Assembly (NCBI RefSeq): GCF_018729455.1
Contig: NZ_JAHHZF010000001.1
Location: 440,902-504,901 of the forward strand
Source of the DNA: Prosthecodimorpha staleyi
Lineage (GTDB): Bacteria > Pseudomonadota > Alphaproteobacteria > Rhizobiales > Ancalomicrobiaceae
Direction of reading: 5' to 3'
Length of the DNA stretch: 64,000 nt
The position numbers were made by a program, and so were the translations under genes. A model generated the notes under the pieces. That model searched no databases. It was not told the DNA's origin and was given only the letters and a program-made list of their open reading frames with translations. The stretch's first letter is position 1. The number at the start of each line of letters is the position of its first letter. This document shows positions 50,660 to 61,947 of the stretch, piece after piece.

Positions 50660-51907
50660 TCATGCAAAGAAATCATGTGCCTTTTGAAGAGCTTCGGCAA
50701 GCCGGTCGATCTCCAGGCGGGTATTGTAGAGGCCCATGCTGGCACGGCATGTGGAGGTGACGCCGAAACGTTGCAAGAGCGGCTGGGCGCAATGGGTGCC
50801 TGCGCGCACCGCAACCCCGTAGCGATCCAGGATCGTCGCTACGTCATGGGCATGGGCGCCCTCGAGTTCGAAGGAGACGATCGCCCCCTTGCCGGGCGCG
50901 GTCCCGAAGATGCGCACGCGGTTGATCTGCGACAGCCGCTCATGGGCATAGTCGCGCAAGCTCGCTTCGTGGGCGGCAATCCGGGCGCGGCCGATATCCT
51001 CTATGTAGCGCAGCGCAGCGCCGAGCCCGACCGCCTCGATGATCGGCGGCGTGCCGGCCTCGAAGCGATGCGGCGGCTCGCCGTAGGTGACGTTTTCCTT
51101 GGTCACGTCGCGGATCATCTCGCCGCCGCCGAGGAAAGGCGGCATCTCCGCGAGGAGTTCGCGCCGGCCGTAGAGAACGCCGATCCCGGTCGGGCCGTAG
51201 AGCTTGTGGCCGGTGACGCCGTAGAAGTCGACGCCGAGGTCCTGCACGTCGACCGGCATGTGCACGGCCGCCTGGGCGCCGTCGACCACCACCTTGGCGC
51301 CGACCGCCTTGGCGACCCGGACGATGTCCTTGATCGGCGTGACGGTGCCGAGCATGTTCGACATGTGGGTGATCGCCACCACCTTGGTGCGCGGGGTGAC
51401 CAGCTTCTCGAACTCTTCGAACAGGAAGGACCCGTCGTCGGCGACCGGCACCCACTTGATCACCGCACCCTTGCGCTCGCGCAGGAAATGCCAGGGCACG
51501 ATGTTGGAATGGTGCTCCATGATCGAGAGGACGATCTCGTCGCCCTCCCCGATCGACTGGCCGAGCGAGGCGGCGACCAGGTTCAGAGCCTCGGTGACCG
51601 ATTTCGTGAAGATGATCTCGTCGGTCGAGGCCGCCCCGAGATAGCCGCGGACGATCTCGCGCGCCTCCTCGTAGGCCTCGGTCGCCGCATTGGCGAGATA
51701 GTGCAGACCGCGGTGGACATTGGCATATTCGGTGGTCATCAGCCGGACCATGCGGTCGATGACCGCCTGCGGCTTCTGCGCCGAAGCGCCGTTGTCGAGA
51801 TAGACGAGGTCGCGGCCGTTGACCTTCATCGACAGGATCGGGAAATCCCGCCGGATCGCCTCCACGTCGTAGGGCATGGCCTGAGCCGGATCGATGGCGA
51901 TGTTCAC
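50660..51907 (-). CDS. sufS: Cysteine desulfurase SufS
   Basis: A 415-residue PLP enzyme of group II that passes persulfide sulfur from cysteine to the Suf scaffold. VYLDNGASAQKPQAVIDRM at the start, the PLP lysine in VTGHKLYGPTGIG, HHSNIVPW, and the group II active-site RAGTHCAQPLL (Cys) are visible. Start GTG at 51907 (NIAIDPAQAM) is suggested by AGGA seven bases upstream; ATG at 51877 is an alternative. It overlaps nothing: 100 bases separate it from sufD upstream. No SufE gene is seen in the window. Confidence 0.95.
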   Translation of the reverse strand: MNIAIDPAQAMPYDVEAIRRDFPILSMKVNGRDLVYLDNGASAQKPQAVIDRMVRLMTTEYANVHRGLHYLANAATEAYEEAREIVRGYLGAASTDEIIFTKSVTEALNLVAASLGQSIGEGDEIVLSIMEHHSNIVPWHFLRERKGAVIKWVPVADDGSFLFEEFEKLVTPRTKVVAITHMSNMLGTVTPIKDIVRVAKAVGAKVVVDGAQAAVHMPVDVQDLGVDFYGVTGHKLYGPTGIGVLYGRRELLAEMPPFLGGGEMIRDVTKENVTYGEPPHRFEAGTPPIIEAVGLGAALRYIEDIGRARIAAHEASLRDYAHERLSQINRVRIFGTAPGKGAIVSFELEGAHAHDVATILDRYGVAVRAGTHCAQPLLQRFGVTSTCRASMGLYNTRLEIDRLAEALQKAHDFFA

Positions 51908-52007
51908 GGGTCGTCCTGCCTTCCCGGCAAGCGGCCCGCCGCCTGCCTCACGTCGCTCGCCCGCCCCGCCCCGGACCGGTGATCCGGGGCGCGTCGGGCA
52001 TCGATAG

Positions 52008-53344
52008 TCACGCCGCCTTCGCGGCCGCACGCCGTTCCAGCCAGGCCTCGATCTCGGCCGTGACCTGATCGCGCAGCGCCTCGTCGGCGATGGTGTCGAC
52101 CGCCTCGCCGAGGAAGGCCATGATCAGCAGCGTCTCGGCCTCGGCGGCCGGGATGCCGCGGCTCATCAGATAGAATTTCAGCCGCTCGTCGAGTTCGCCT
52201 GCCGTCGCACCGTGGCCGCAGACCACATCGTCGGCGAAGATCTCGAGCTCCGGCTTGTTCATCGCCTCGGCCGCGTCGGTCAGCAGGACGGCGTTCGAGG
52301 CCATCTTGCCGTCGGTCTTCTGGGCGTGCTGGCGGACGACGATCTTGCCCTGGAAGACCGACTTGGCCTCGCCGTCGATGACCGCGCGGTAGAGCTCGCG
52401 GCTGGTGCCGTGCGGTACGGCATGGTCGACGACCAGCGTCGCGTCCGCATGCCGCCGGCCTTCGAGCAGGGTCGCGGCCCGGGTCGAGAGCGTGGCGTGC
52501 TCGCCGGAGAAGCGCGCGAAGACCTGTGCCCGGGCGACAGCGGCGCCGGCCCCGAGCGCGAAATGATCGAGCTCGGCCTTCTCGGACAGATCGACCACCA
52601 GGGTCGAGAAATGCGCCGCCGCGAGACCTTCGGTCTGCAGCTTGACCCAGTGCACGGTCGCGCCGTCGCCGATCGTCAGTTCGACGACCGCATTGACATG
52701 GCTGGCCGCTTCCGCCGGACCGCGATAGCGCTCGACGATCGTGACCTCGGCCTGATCCTCGACCGCCACGGCGTGGCGCAGGAAGGCCGCGTGGGCGCCG
52801 GTCGCGACATGCTCGATTGCGATCCGCTCGGCCACCTTGGTGCGCGCCGCGACCCGGATCACCGCGCCGTCGCGCATGAAGGCGGTGTTCAGGCCGACCA
52901 GCGGATCCTGCATCGCCAGGGGCGAGAGGCCGAGCCGGTCGCCGAGGGTGTGGCCGTGCGGCAGCAGGTTGGCGAGGCTCTCGACGGTGACGCCCTTCGG
53001 CAGCGCGCCGGACAGGGTGGGCTCGAAATGGCCGTCGAGGAAGACCAGCCGCACCTCGCCCTCGGCCGCCGGACCGGCGGCGGTGCGCGCGGTCTCGGCA
53101 TCGGCGCGGCCGGCCAGCGGCGGCACCGTCTTCAGGAGCGCGCGCAGGTCGGTATACTTGTACTCTTCGACCCGCCGATGCGGCAGGCCGGCCTTGTCGA
53201 AGCGCGCGATGGCGGCATCGCGCAGCGTGGCGATCGCGGCCGAATCGGCGCGCTCGGGCTTGCGGCGCCACAGATCGAGCAGGTCCTTCTCGGCCTGCGT
53301 CCGGAGAATGCGCGGTTCGGCGGTCATGACGGCGGACTCCGGCA

Positions 53345-53345
<1 letters not shown>
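52008..53345 (-). CDS. sufD: SufD, Fe-S cluster assembly scaffold subunit
   Basis: A 445-residue SufD, partner of SufB and SufC in the scaffold complex that builds clusters under stress or in constitutive Suf-only bacteria. The family core GMASNAVLLTD-like stretch (KMASNAVLLTDAAEAMNKPEL, in pieces) and the C-terminal FLGEAVD region are seen, with VVCGHGATAGELDERLKFYL, the conserved His being in CGHGA. The ATG at 53345 makes TGATG with the sufC stop, suggesting coupling; an internal ATG (53327) with GGAG 9 bases before it is an alternative start. Confidence 0.95.
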
Positions 53346-54100
<755 letters not shown>

Positions 54101-54107
54101 CGTTCCA

Positions 54108-54491
54108 TCATCCCGTTTCCGCGGCGATCCGATCGGCTTCCGTGAAGGATGCGACGACCTCGATCAAGCCGACGATATTCGCGTTGAACTCCGGCAGCCC
54201 TTCCGCCGGGATCCAGTATTCCTCATGTTCCGCACCGCCCACGATCCGGGTCTCGAAGCGATCCAGGTAGCGCTTCAGGACAGAAAAGCGTGTGACATGG
54301 CCGAGCCGGTCGCCAAACTTCGTATTCCAATCGCGCGCGATCCGCACCGCATAGTCCAAATTCGTGACCGGATAGAAGATCGGCTGATCCGGCAGCCGCG
54401 GCGGAAAGGCCCGCCACCCAGCCTCTGCTATCAACCGCAACTCAACCGACCCGACCGGCCGAAAGAGCGTGGCGACGGCAGGCGGCGTCAC
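54108..54491 (-). CDS. Small protein resembling 'ADP-ribosylation/crystallin J1' proteins, inside suf operon
   Basis: A 127-residue protein from a GTG start. It resembles, by recognition only, small bacterial proteins annotated ADP-ribosylation/crystallin J1: LFRPVGSVELRLIAEAGWRAFPPRLPDQPIFYP, then NLDYAVRIARDWN, then VTRFSVLKRYLDRFE and EEYWIPAEGLPEFN (pieces). Those are not full ADP-ribosylglycohydrolases and their activity is unknown. It follows the 71-residue coiled-coil gene by 6 bases and precedes sufC by 7. Its place between sufB and sufC is unusual. Possible roles: a toxin-like or ligand-binding partner of its neighbour, unproven. Confidence 0.72.
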   Translation of the reverse strand: MTPPAVATLFRPVGSVELRLIAEAGWRAFPPRLPDQPIFYPVTNLDYAVRIARDWNTKFGDRLGHVTRFSVLKRYLDRFETRIVGGAEHEEYWIPAEGLPEFNANIVGLIEVVASFTEADRIAAETG

Positions 54492-54497
54492 CGCAGA

Positions 54498-54712
54498 TCA
54501 GTCGACGAGATCGAGCCGTTGCTCGATCCTGTCGACCCTCAGTTTGAGCTCGGCGATATCGCCGTGATCGTGATCCTGCAGGGTGACGATCGCGGCGAGC
54601 TGGTGGCGGATCGCAGTCGTCTCGGCCTGCATGGTCTGCATCGCCCCGTTCATCCGCGCCATGTCGCGACGGATCGCGCGCAGGTGCTCGAGGATGAGAT
54701 TGTCGGTCTCCA

Positions 54713-54713
<1 letters not shown>
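54498..54713 (-). CDS. Small coiled-coil protein overlapping sufB
   Basis: A 71-residue protein: ILEHLRAIRRDMARMNGAMQ and later AELKLRVDRIEQRLDLVD, with heptad-type spacing of Leu/Ile/Met, so mostly coiled coil. Its ATG (54713) lies in TGATG with the sufB stop, making it translationally coupled to sufB. Proteins of this pattern are commonly encoded upstream of small unrelated genes in alphaproteobacteria, often in predicted toxin-antitoxin pairs. The partner here would be the 54108-54491 gene. No function is established. Confidence 0.72.
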
Positions 54714-56182
<1,469 letters not shown>

Positions 56183-56268
56183 TCTGCTCTCCCCCGACGC
56201 GGCTTCAAGGACCGCCGGTTCAAGACTGGATCATGAAACCGAAGGGCCGCAGCCCTCCATACTCACTT

Positions 56269-57426
56269 CTACGCCGCACGCCCGGATCCGGATCCGAGCC
56301 GCGCGACGACACGTCGCCAGACGCCGATGAACCGTTCGACATCCGCCCGCTGCGTCGACCAGCCGAGACTGATCCGCAGGCCGCCGCGCGCCGCCGCGTC
56401 GGGCATGCCCATGGCCTTGAGGACATGGGAGGCGCCGACCTTGCCCGACGAACAGGCCGAACCGGCCGAAACCGCCACGCCCTCGAGATCGAAGGCTATC
56501 ACGGCTGTCTCGGCAGCGACACCGGGGAGCGCCACGCACAGCGTGTTGGGCAGACGATCCGCGTTTTCACCGATGACCGTCAAGGTCGGAGATATAGTGC
56601 GCAAGGCGTCGCGGAGCCAGTCCCGAAGGTCGGTCAGCGCGCCGATATTTTGAAGATCGTTGACGGCGGCCTCGGCGGCGGCTCCGAAGGCGGCGATGGC
56701 CGGCAGCGCCTCCGTGCCGGCCCGGCGGTTGCGCTCCTGGCCACCGCCGGTCAGCAGCGGAACGGGCCCGCCATCGTCGCGCGCCACGATCGCACCGGCC
56801 CCGGCCAGCCCACCGATCTTGTGGCCGGAGAGCATGAGACAGTCGGCCGGCACCCGTGCGAGCGGCAGCCGGCCGGCCGCCTGGACGGCATCGCAGACCA
56901 AAATGCCGCCATGACCGCGCACCATCCCGGCGACCGCCTCGATCGGCTGGATCACGCCGGTCTCGCTGTTGGCCAGTTGCACGGCGACCAGCACCGGTCC
57001 CGGTCCCTCCGCCAGCAGAGCCTCGAGGTGGTCCAGGCGAACGATCCCGTCGGCATCGACGGGCAATTCGCTCACCATGCCGGCCGCAAAGCGTCCTCCG
57101 CGCAGAATGCAGGGATGCTCGACGGCCGAAACGATCAGCCGCGCGAATCGCAGCGGCCTGCCCTGCGCCGTCCAGTCCGGCTGCAGCAGGGTCGCCGCCG
57201 CCTCGGTGGCGCCGCTGGTGAAGGTGACCCGACCCGGCGAGACGCCCGCCAGCCGGCCCACCGCAGCGCGCGCGCGCTCGATCGCCGCCCGCGCCGCGCG
57301 CCCCTCGGCATGGACCGAGGAGGCGTTGCCACCCGCCCGCATCGCCGCGACCGCCGCCGCCATCGCCTCGGGACGGAGCGGCGCGGTCGCGTTGTGGTCG
57401 AGATAGAGGCGCGGTTCGGCGGACAT
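56269..57426 (-). CDS. Cysteine desulfurase, NifS/IscS type (group I)
   Basis: A 385-residue PLP enzyme. It starts SAEPRLYLDHNATAPLRPEAM, with the PLP lysine in LSGHKIGGLAGAGA and the group I active loop SAGSACSSG carrying the sulfur-accepting Cys. Group I enzymes serve general Fe-S and tRNA thiolation. It sits at the start of the suf unit, upstream of sufB, the common alphaproteobacterial arrangement in which a second desulfurase (SufS) follows later. ATG 57426 is taken from the family N-terminus; a weak SD precedes it. An IscR-type regulator gene is not seen in the window. Confidence 0.93.
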   Translation of the reverse strand: MSAEPRLYLDHNATAPLRPEAMAAAVAAMRAGGNASSVHAEGRAARAAIERARAAVGRLAGVSPGRVTFTSGATEAAATLLQPDWTAQGRPLRFARLIVSAVEHPCILRGGRFAAGMVSELPVDADGIVRLDHLEALLAEGPGPVLVAVQLANSETGVIQPIEAVAGMVRGHGGILVCDAVQAAGRLPLARVPADCLMLSGHKIGGLAGAGAIVARDDGGPVPLLTGGGQERNRRAGTEALPAIAAFGAAAEAAVNDLQNIGALTDLRDWLRDALRTISPTLTVIGENADRLPNTLCVALPGVAAETAVIAFDLEGVAVSAGSACSSGKVGASHVLKAMGMPDAAARGGLRISLGWSTQRADVERFIGVWRRVVARLGSGSGRAA

Positions 57427-57525
57427 GAACTCGGGTCGGTTCGGGGGTATCGGCGGCGGACGATGCCTCGTGAATGGCTGCGATCGGCCCGCTCCGCAAG
57501 GGGTACGGCGCAAAACGCAGCGACA

Positions 57526-58023
57526 TCAGTCCCGGGTGACCAGCACGGCGAGCCCCCGGGCGACGGTCTGCCGATAGAAGCCCTGCAAGGCGGCGAAATC
57601 CGCCGCGACGCCCGCCGGCAGGACCGCCGCATCGGCCTGCCCGATCTTGTAGACACCGGCCGCGGCCATCGCCGGCAGATCCACGGCCCGCCGCACCGCT
57701 GTCGGGTCGAGCCGGTCGAGAGATGCGGCGATCGCCGCGACCGCCGGTCCGTCGTTCCAGCGATAGGCGAAGCCCTGGCTCGCCCTCAAGCCGGGCGCGA
57801 CAACGGCCTGCCCGAAGACCGCCGCCTCCGCCATCTGCGGACCGATCAGACCGGCGAGAACGAAGCGCAGCCAGTCGAAGCGGCGGTCGAGGCTGCAAGT
57901 CAAGCGAGCCCCGCCTTCGATCGCGGCCAAGATTTCGAAGGTTCCGTCGTCGTCGGGGGAAAGTTCGGCCAATCCGGCGGCGGCGGCAACCGGCATCGCC
58001 CGGAGAGTGACCTCGAAACCCAT
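57526..58023 (-). CDS. DUF1877/YfbM-like hypothetical protein
   Basis: A 165-residue soluble protein. The start MGFEVTLRAMP and later FDWLRFVLAG, YRWNDGPAVAAIAASLDRLDPTAV and ALQGFYRQTVARGLAVLVTR resemble DUF1877 (E. coli YfbM), where a beta sheet is flanked by helices. Function is unknown. ATG 58023 is preferred to 58059 because AGGA lies 9 bases upstream. It is 99 bases upstream of the cysteine desulfurase gene on the same strand, so it could be the first gene of the suf transcript. Confidence 0.68.
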   Translation of the reverse strand: MGFEVTLRAMPVAAAAGLAELSPDDDGTFEILAAIEGGARLTCSLDRRFDWLRFVLAGLIGPQMAEAAVFGQAVVAPGLRASQGFAYRWNDGPAVAAIAASLDRLDPTAVRRAVDLPAMAAAGVYKIGQADAAVLPAGVAADFAALQGFYRQTVARGLAVLVTRD

Positions 58024-58195
58024 CGCTTCGGTTCCTATTTTAGCGCTTGTATTCGCCACCCCCCGCCATGGTAACAGAAGCGGACGCGACGCTCCGGCTG
58101 GGTTTTCCGGGTCGGGGATGCCGGAACGCCCCCTCGAACGCGATCCGCCGCATTCGACGGCAGAACCTCACAAGAAACCGAACAGGACTTTGCCC

Positions 58196-58849
58196 ATGCC
58201 CGAGGTGATCTTCAACGGACCCGCCGGACGCATCGAAGGTCGCTTCCAGCCAGCCAAGGGGCGCAACGCCCCGATCGCGCTGATCCTGCACCCGCACCCG
58301 CAGTTCGGCGGCACGATGAACAATCAGGTCGTGTACCAGCTGTTCTACATGTTCGCGAAGCGCGGCTTTGCCGTGCTGCGCTTCAATTTCCGCGGCGTCG
58401 GCCGCAGCCAGGGCGAGTTCGACCATGGCGGCGGCGAACTGTCGGATGCGGCGGCCGCGCTCGACTGGGCGCAGACCATCCATCCCGATGCCCGCTCCTG
58501 CTGGATCGCCGGCTTCTCCTTCGGCGCCTGGATCGGCATGCAGCTTCTAATGCGCCGGCCCGAGATCGAGGGCTTCATCTCGATCGCCCCGCCGGCCAAT
58601 CTGCACGACTTCTCGTTCCTGGCCCCCTGCCCGTCCTCCGGCCTGATCATCCATGGCGACGTGGACAAGGTCGTGCCGCAGAAGGACGTGCAGACCCTGG
58701 TCGACAAGCTGAAGACCCAGAAGGGCATCGTCATCGACCAGCGCATTGTCGAGGGCGCCAACCATTTCTTCGAGAACAAGGTCGAAGAGCTGATGGGCGA
58801 ATGCGAGACCTATGTCGACCGCCGCCTGGCCCGGGTCGACGCCGCCTGA
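58196..58849 (+). CDS. Alpha/beta hydrolase
   Basis: A 217-residue cytosolic hydrolase. LILHPHPQFGGTMNN, then LRFNFRGVGRSQGEFDHGGGE, are family openings, and the nucleophile elbow is GFSFGAWIG (Ser). The catalytic Asp (HGDVDKVVP) and His (EGANHFFENK) are present. Members are dienelactone-hydrolase-like CocE/NonD-type esterases of unknown substrate. AGGA lies 8 bases before ATG 58196; the frame opens at 58007 but has no family content. It is monocistronic with a terminator after it. Confidence 0.94.
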   Translation: MPEVIFNGPAGRIEGRFQPAKGRNAPIALILHPHPQFGGTMNNQVVYQLFYMFAKRGFAVLRFNFRGVGRSQGEFDHGGGELSDAAAALDWAQTIHPDARSCWIAGFSFGAWIGMQLLMRRPEIEGFISIAPPANLHDFSFLAPCPSSGLIIHGDVDKVVPQKDVQTLVDKLKTQKGIVIDQRIVEGANHFFENKVEELMGECETYVDRRLARVDAA

Positions 58850-58880
58850 GCCATCATTTGCCAGATGTCATGACGGATCG

Positions 58881-58908
58881 GACGGGCGCTTCGGCGCCCG
58901 TCGTCGTT
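58881..58908 (+). terminator. Likely terminator of the alpha/beta hydrolase gene
   Basis: A 9-bp perfect stem GACGGGCGC (58881-58889) with GCGCCCGTC (58894-58902) around a TTCG loop follows the stop by 31 bases; the T-rich part (CGTCGTTTC) is weak. The rest of the gap to the tRNA (58909-59163) shows no gene or structure that stands out. Confidence 0.65.
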
Positions 58909-59163
58909 TCAGGAGCGGCTCCGACGGCGCAAACGCCCACGCGTCACGGCACGGATGGCGGGATCGACAAGCTTTGACGGGTTTTGCGTGAGCAGCCGAC
59001 GGCCTTTGATGTCGCCCAATCGCGCGGGGTTCGGCCATTCGATCTTGCGCGCTCTGGGACTGCGCAAACGGCGGCGCCGATGGACCCGTCGGGGGTCCGT
59101 CGCATCGGGCGTCAACTCGCAGCGGGTGTGTGGGGAAAAGCCAATCGATCTCAAGGAGATGAT

Positions 59164-59240
59164 TGGCGGGAGCGACGGGGCTCGAACCCGCGACCTCCGG
59201 CGTGACAGGCCGGCACTCTAACCAACTGAGCTACGCCCCC
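59164..59240 (-). tRNA. tRNA-Asp (anticodon GTC)
   Basis: On the minus strand the gene starts GGGGGCG (59240-59234), which pairs with CGCTCCC near the 3' end with one G-U pair, and ends with an encoded CCA (59166-59164). The D arm reads GCTCAGTTGGTTAGAGC, the anticodon stem CCGGC/GCCGG encloses CTGTCAC with anticodon GTC at 59206-59204, and the T arm carries GGTTCGAGCC. The cloverleaf is complete at 77 bases including CCA. Confidence 0.97.
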
Positions 59241-59277
59241 ACTCGGCGCCGGCTCATGTCCGGCGGCGATGGCGGGT

Positions 59278-59305
59278 GTTTAAGGCGCGCCGATCCGCAT
59301 GTCAA
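59278..59305 (-). promoter_or_regulatory. Promoter of tRNA-Asp
   Basis: TTGACA (59305-59300) is separated by 16 bases from TTAAAC (59283-59278) on the minus strand, giving a start about 30 bases before the tRNA. The stretch from here to 59687 holds no gene; it contains the upstream region of the BKACE gene without a clear promoter. Confidence 0.7.
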
Positions 59306-59687
59306 CACGGCTCGCGCGGCGAGTTTGGGGAAAACGCACGGGATCATCCTAGTCGTTGGAAAGGATGGCGGAATCCCGCGGAATTTCCGCCGATCCGAAC
59401 GCCCCGACGGTGCCGAGGAAATTTCCCCGGCTTCCCACCCGGCCGCGTCGCGACCCGCCGTCTCGGTCGCCGGAACAGCCCTGCGCGGCTCGGATGACCG
59501 GCCCGCAGCATCGGGCTTGGTGCGGCGCAGGATCAGCAGATACAAGGGTTTTCGGCGGCCGGCGCGGTATCGCCGCGGTGCGTCCGCATGGACGAACCCG
59601 CGCGATTCGCGATCCGCCCGACCGGCCGAGAGAGCCGGCGCGCCGAGCCGGCGGCTTTGTCCGGCCGACATAGTGGAGGAAAGTCGC

Positions 59688-60614
59688 ATGGCCCGGAAAG
59701 TCGTCATCACCTGCGCGGTCACCGGTTCGATCCATACCCCGTCCATGTCGCCGCATATTCCCGTCACCGCCGACGAGATCGCCGAGGCGGCGATCGGGGC
59801 CGCGGAGGCGGGCGCGGCCATCGTGCACCTGCATGCGCGCGATCCCCATGACGGCCGCCCGGACCAGAGCCCCGAGCGCTTCCTGCCGTTCCTCTCGCGC
59901 ATCAAACAGCAGAGCGACGTGGTGGTGAACATCACCACCGGCGGCGCGGCGACCATGACCATCGAGGAGCGGCTGCGCCCCGTGGCGACCTTCAAGCCCG
60001 AGGTCGCCTCGCTCAATATGGGGACGATGAATTTCGGCCTCTACCCCATGCTCGAACGGTTCAAGACCTTCAAGCACGATTGGGAACGGCCCTATCTGGA
60101 GGGCTCGCGGGAGCGCATCTTCAAGAATACCTTCGCCGACATCGAAACGATCCTGACCACCTGCGCCGAGAACGGCACCCGGTTCGAGATCGAGTGCTAC
60201 GATATCGGCCATCTCTATACGCTCGCCCATTTCGTCGAGCGCGGCCTCGTCAAGCCGCCCTTCTTCGTGCAGAGCGTGTTCGGCATCCTCGGCGGCATCG
60301 GCCCGCATCCGGAGGACGTGGCGCATATGAAGCGCACCGCCGACCGCCTGTTCGGCGACGCCTATCGCTGGTCGGTGCTCGGCGCCGGCCGGCACCAGAT
60401 GCCGATCGCCGCGATGGCGGCTGCGATGGGCGGCAATGTCCGCGTCGGCCTGGAGGACTCGCTGTGGCTCGGCAAGGGCCGCTTCGCCGCCTCGAACGCC
60501 GAGCAGGTCGCCCATGTGCGCCGGATCATCGAGGGGCTCGGCCTGGAGATCGCCAGCCCGGCCGAGGCGCGCAACATCCTGGAACTCAAGGGCGGCGACC
60601 GGGTCGAGTTCTGA
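59688..60614 (+). CDS. BKACE-family (3-keto-5-aminohexanoate cleavage-like) enzyme
   Basis: A 308-residue TIM-barrel enzyme. VVITCAVTGSIHTPSMSPHIP opens it; the zinc ligands are His47 and His49 in VHLHARDP, and further motifs are NITTGG, LNMGTMNFG, and LGAGRHQMPIAAMAAAMGGNVRVGLEDSLW (pieces), with Glu and Asp in the active site. BKACE enzymes condense a beta-keto acid with acetyl-CoA and cleave it; many substrates are unknown. No kdd/kce lysine-fermentation genes are near. GGAGGA lies 7 bases before ATG 59688. The gene seems to be alone. Confidence 0.95.
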   Translation: MARKVVITCAVTGSIHTPSMSPHIPVTADEIAEAAIGAAEAGAAIVHLHARDPHDGRPDQSPERFLPFLSRIKQQSDVVVNITTGGAATMTIEERLRPVATFKPEVASLNMGTMNFGLYPMLERFKTFKHDWERPYLEGSRERIFKNTFADIETILTTCAENGTRFEIECYDIGHLYTLAHFVERGLVKPPFFVQSVFGILGGIGPHPEDVAHMKRTADRLFGDAYRWSVLGAGRHQMPIAAMAAAMGGNVRVGLEDSLWLGKGRFAASNAEQVAHVRRIIEGLGLEIASPAEARNILELKGGDRVEF

Positions 60615-60626
60615 GCCGACGGCTCC

Positions 60627-60651
60627 GGCCGGCCCTCACGTGGGGCCGGCC
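60627..60651. terminator. G+C-rich hairpin between BKACE and candidate effector B
   Basis: A 9-bp stem GGCCGGCCC (60627-60635) with GGGCCGGCC (60643-60651) lies 13 bases after the BKACE stop. There is no T-run, so intrinsic termination is uncertain. Both neighbours converge on it. Confidence 0.4.
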
Positions 60652-60705
60652 CTCCTGGGGCAGACCGGCCTTTCCGCCGGTCCGGGGCATCCGAGCCCGG
60701 CGCCC

Positions 60706-61815
60706 TCAGTTCTTCGGCTTCCTGATTGTGACCTCTTCGTCGATCTCGCCGATATCGTCCTGCGGAACGTTGTCGTTCCGAGTCTGACCACGCTCATGCT
60801 TTTCGATGTGTTCCTCGTCGGAGACGGCTGGCTTCTTCACGCTGCGCACCGATTGGGCCAGGTCGTCGAGAACGGCGAGCTTCTCGGCCTTGGTCATGTC
60901 GGTGCGATCGAGCACCGTGGTCATGATCTTGGCCAGATTGCCCATCGGAACCTTCAGGGATTGCTCGAAACCCTGGCGTACCGGCGAATTTTCGTCATGC
61001 TTCCCGCTGAGCATGGCCTTGCCGTAGTCGACCGGGTTGTCGAAATCCTGCGGTTTCGGATCGTTGTCGCCGTGCAGGCGCGGCTTTCCGCCCTGTTCAG
61101 GCTTCGCCTGCACTTCCGCATGGCTCTTGCCGGCATTCACCTCCACCTGCGACAGGATGAAGCTGTCGATGAAGTCCTTGTTGTCCGAGAAGGCGCCGAC
61201 GAAGCTGTGGATGTCGTCGAAGCCGCGCGTGTCGGACACGGCTTCCTTGCCAACCTCCTGGCGCACGTCCTCGCGCAACGTGAAATAGCGTGCCGCCACG
61301 TCGAGCAGACCGCTGTCCTTGGCGACCTGGTAGGGATTGCCGATACCCGACTGCATGACGCCGGACCGCGCGCCCTCGTCGCTGTAGAGCTTCTCCATGC
61401 CGACGAGCGCGGTGCCGCGCGACAGCGCATTAAGCTGGCTTGGCGAGAGGGAGCCGTATTCCGCCTCGCTCAAGTCCTTGACGCTGCCGTTGAAGAGCTT
61501 GATGGCGAGCTTCGCCTGATCCAGGTCGAGCGGCTTCGACGATTCGTAGTTGATGACCGACTTCAGGGCCTCGATCTTTTTGGAGGCGATTTTGGCATCG
61601 AATTTTCCCGTATCGACGAGGGCCTGAAGAAAATCATCCTTGACGGCCTTGTTGTGGCTCGTCCGAAGCTGATTGACGACCCATGTGATCGGGTTGGACT
61701 TGGAAGAGACCTTGACGGAATCCTGCTTGCCCTTGTCCACGTCCCCAAAACGGAGGGAGCTGACGAAGCCGGATTTGACCGTGCTGTTGGCAATGCTGCG
61801 AAGAATGTCGGCCAT
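60706..61815 (-). CDS. Unrecognised protein beside a T3S chaperone gene, candidate type III effector B
   Basis: A 369-residue protein of no recognised family. Residues 56-108 (KAVKDDFLQALVDTG and later SSKPLDLDQAKLAIKLF) resemble residues 54-98 of the protein at 41780-43648 in order and spacing. The remainder is mostly helical; the C-terminus is strongly charged (DEEHIEKHERGQTRND, then DDIGEIDEEVTI). No signal peptide or membrane segment is seen. Two sampled lines are 50-53% G+C, well below neighbouring genes. The upstream gene encodes a CesT-like chaperone, 132 bases away. Type III export is inference. SD before ATG 61815 is weak. Confidence 0.72.
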   Translation of the reverse strand: MADILRSIANSTVKSGFVSSLRFGDVDKGKQDSVKVSSKSNPITWVVNQLRTSHNKAVKDDFLQALVDTGKFDAKIASKKIEALKSVINYESSKPLDLDQAKLAIKLFNGSVKDLSEAEYGSLSPSQLNALSRGTALVGMEKLYSDEGARSGVMQSGIGNPYQVAKDSGLLDVAARYFTLREDVRQEVGKEAVSDTRGFDDIHSFVGAFSDNKDFIDSFILSQVEVNAGKSHAEVQAKPEQGGKPRLHGDNDPKPQDFDNPVDYGKAMLSGKHDENSPVRQGFEQSLKVPMGNLAKIMTTVLDRTDMTKAEKLAVLDDLAQSVRSVKKPAVSDEEHIEKHERGQTRNDNVPQDDIGEIDEEVTIRKPKN

Positions 61816-61947
61816 GGCATCAATCCGCTGGTTCAGTGTTACGGACAGGCTTTCGATTGATTTCAGACTTCCCGGTAGCCCGCCATGTCGGCCGGCGTCG
61901 GCGGCGCGCGGCGCGATCGGGTCGCGTCTGGCGACCCGTCGGGCGCA

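Noticed and set aside
59163-59250. Open frames reading GATGLEPATSG and GSDGARTRD across the tRNA-Asp locus
   Set aside because: These are the well-known spurious translations of the complement of tRNA genes, and the tRNA itself is complete on the minus strand. The real gene in that long frame starts only at 59688.
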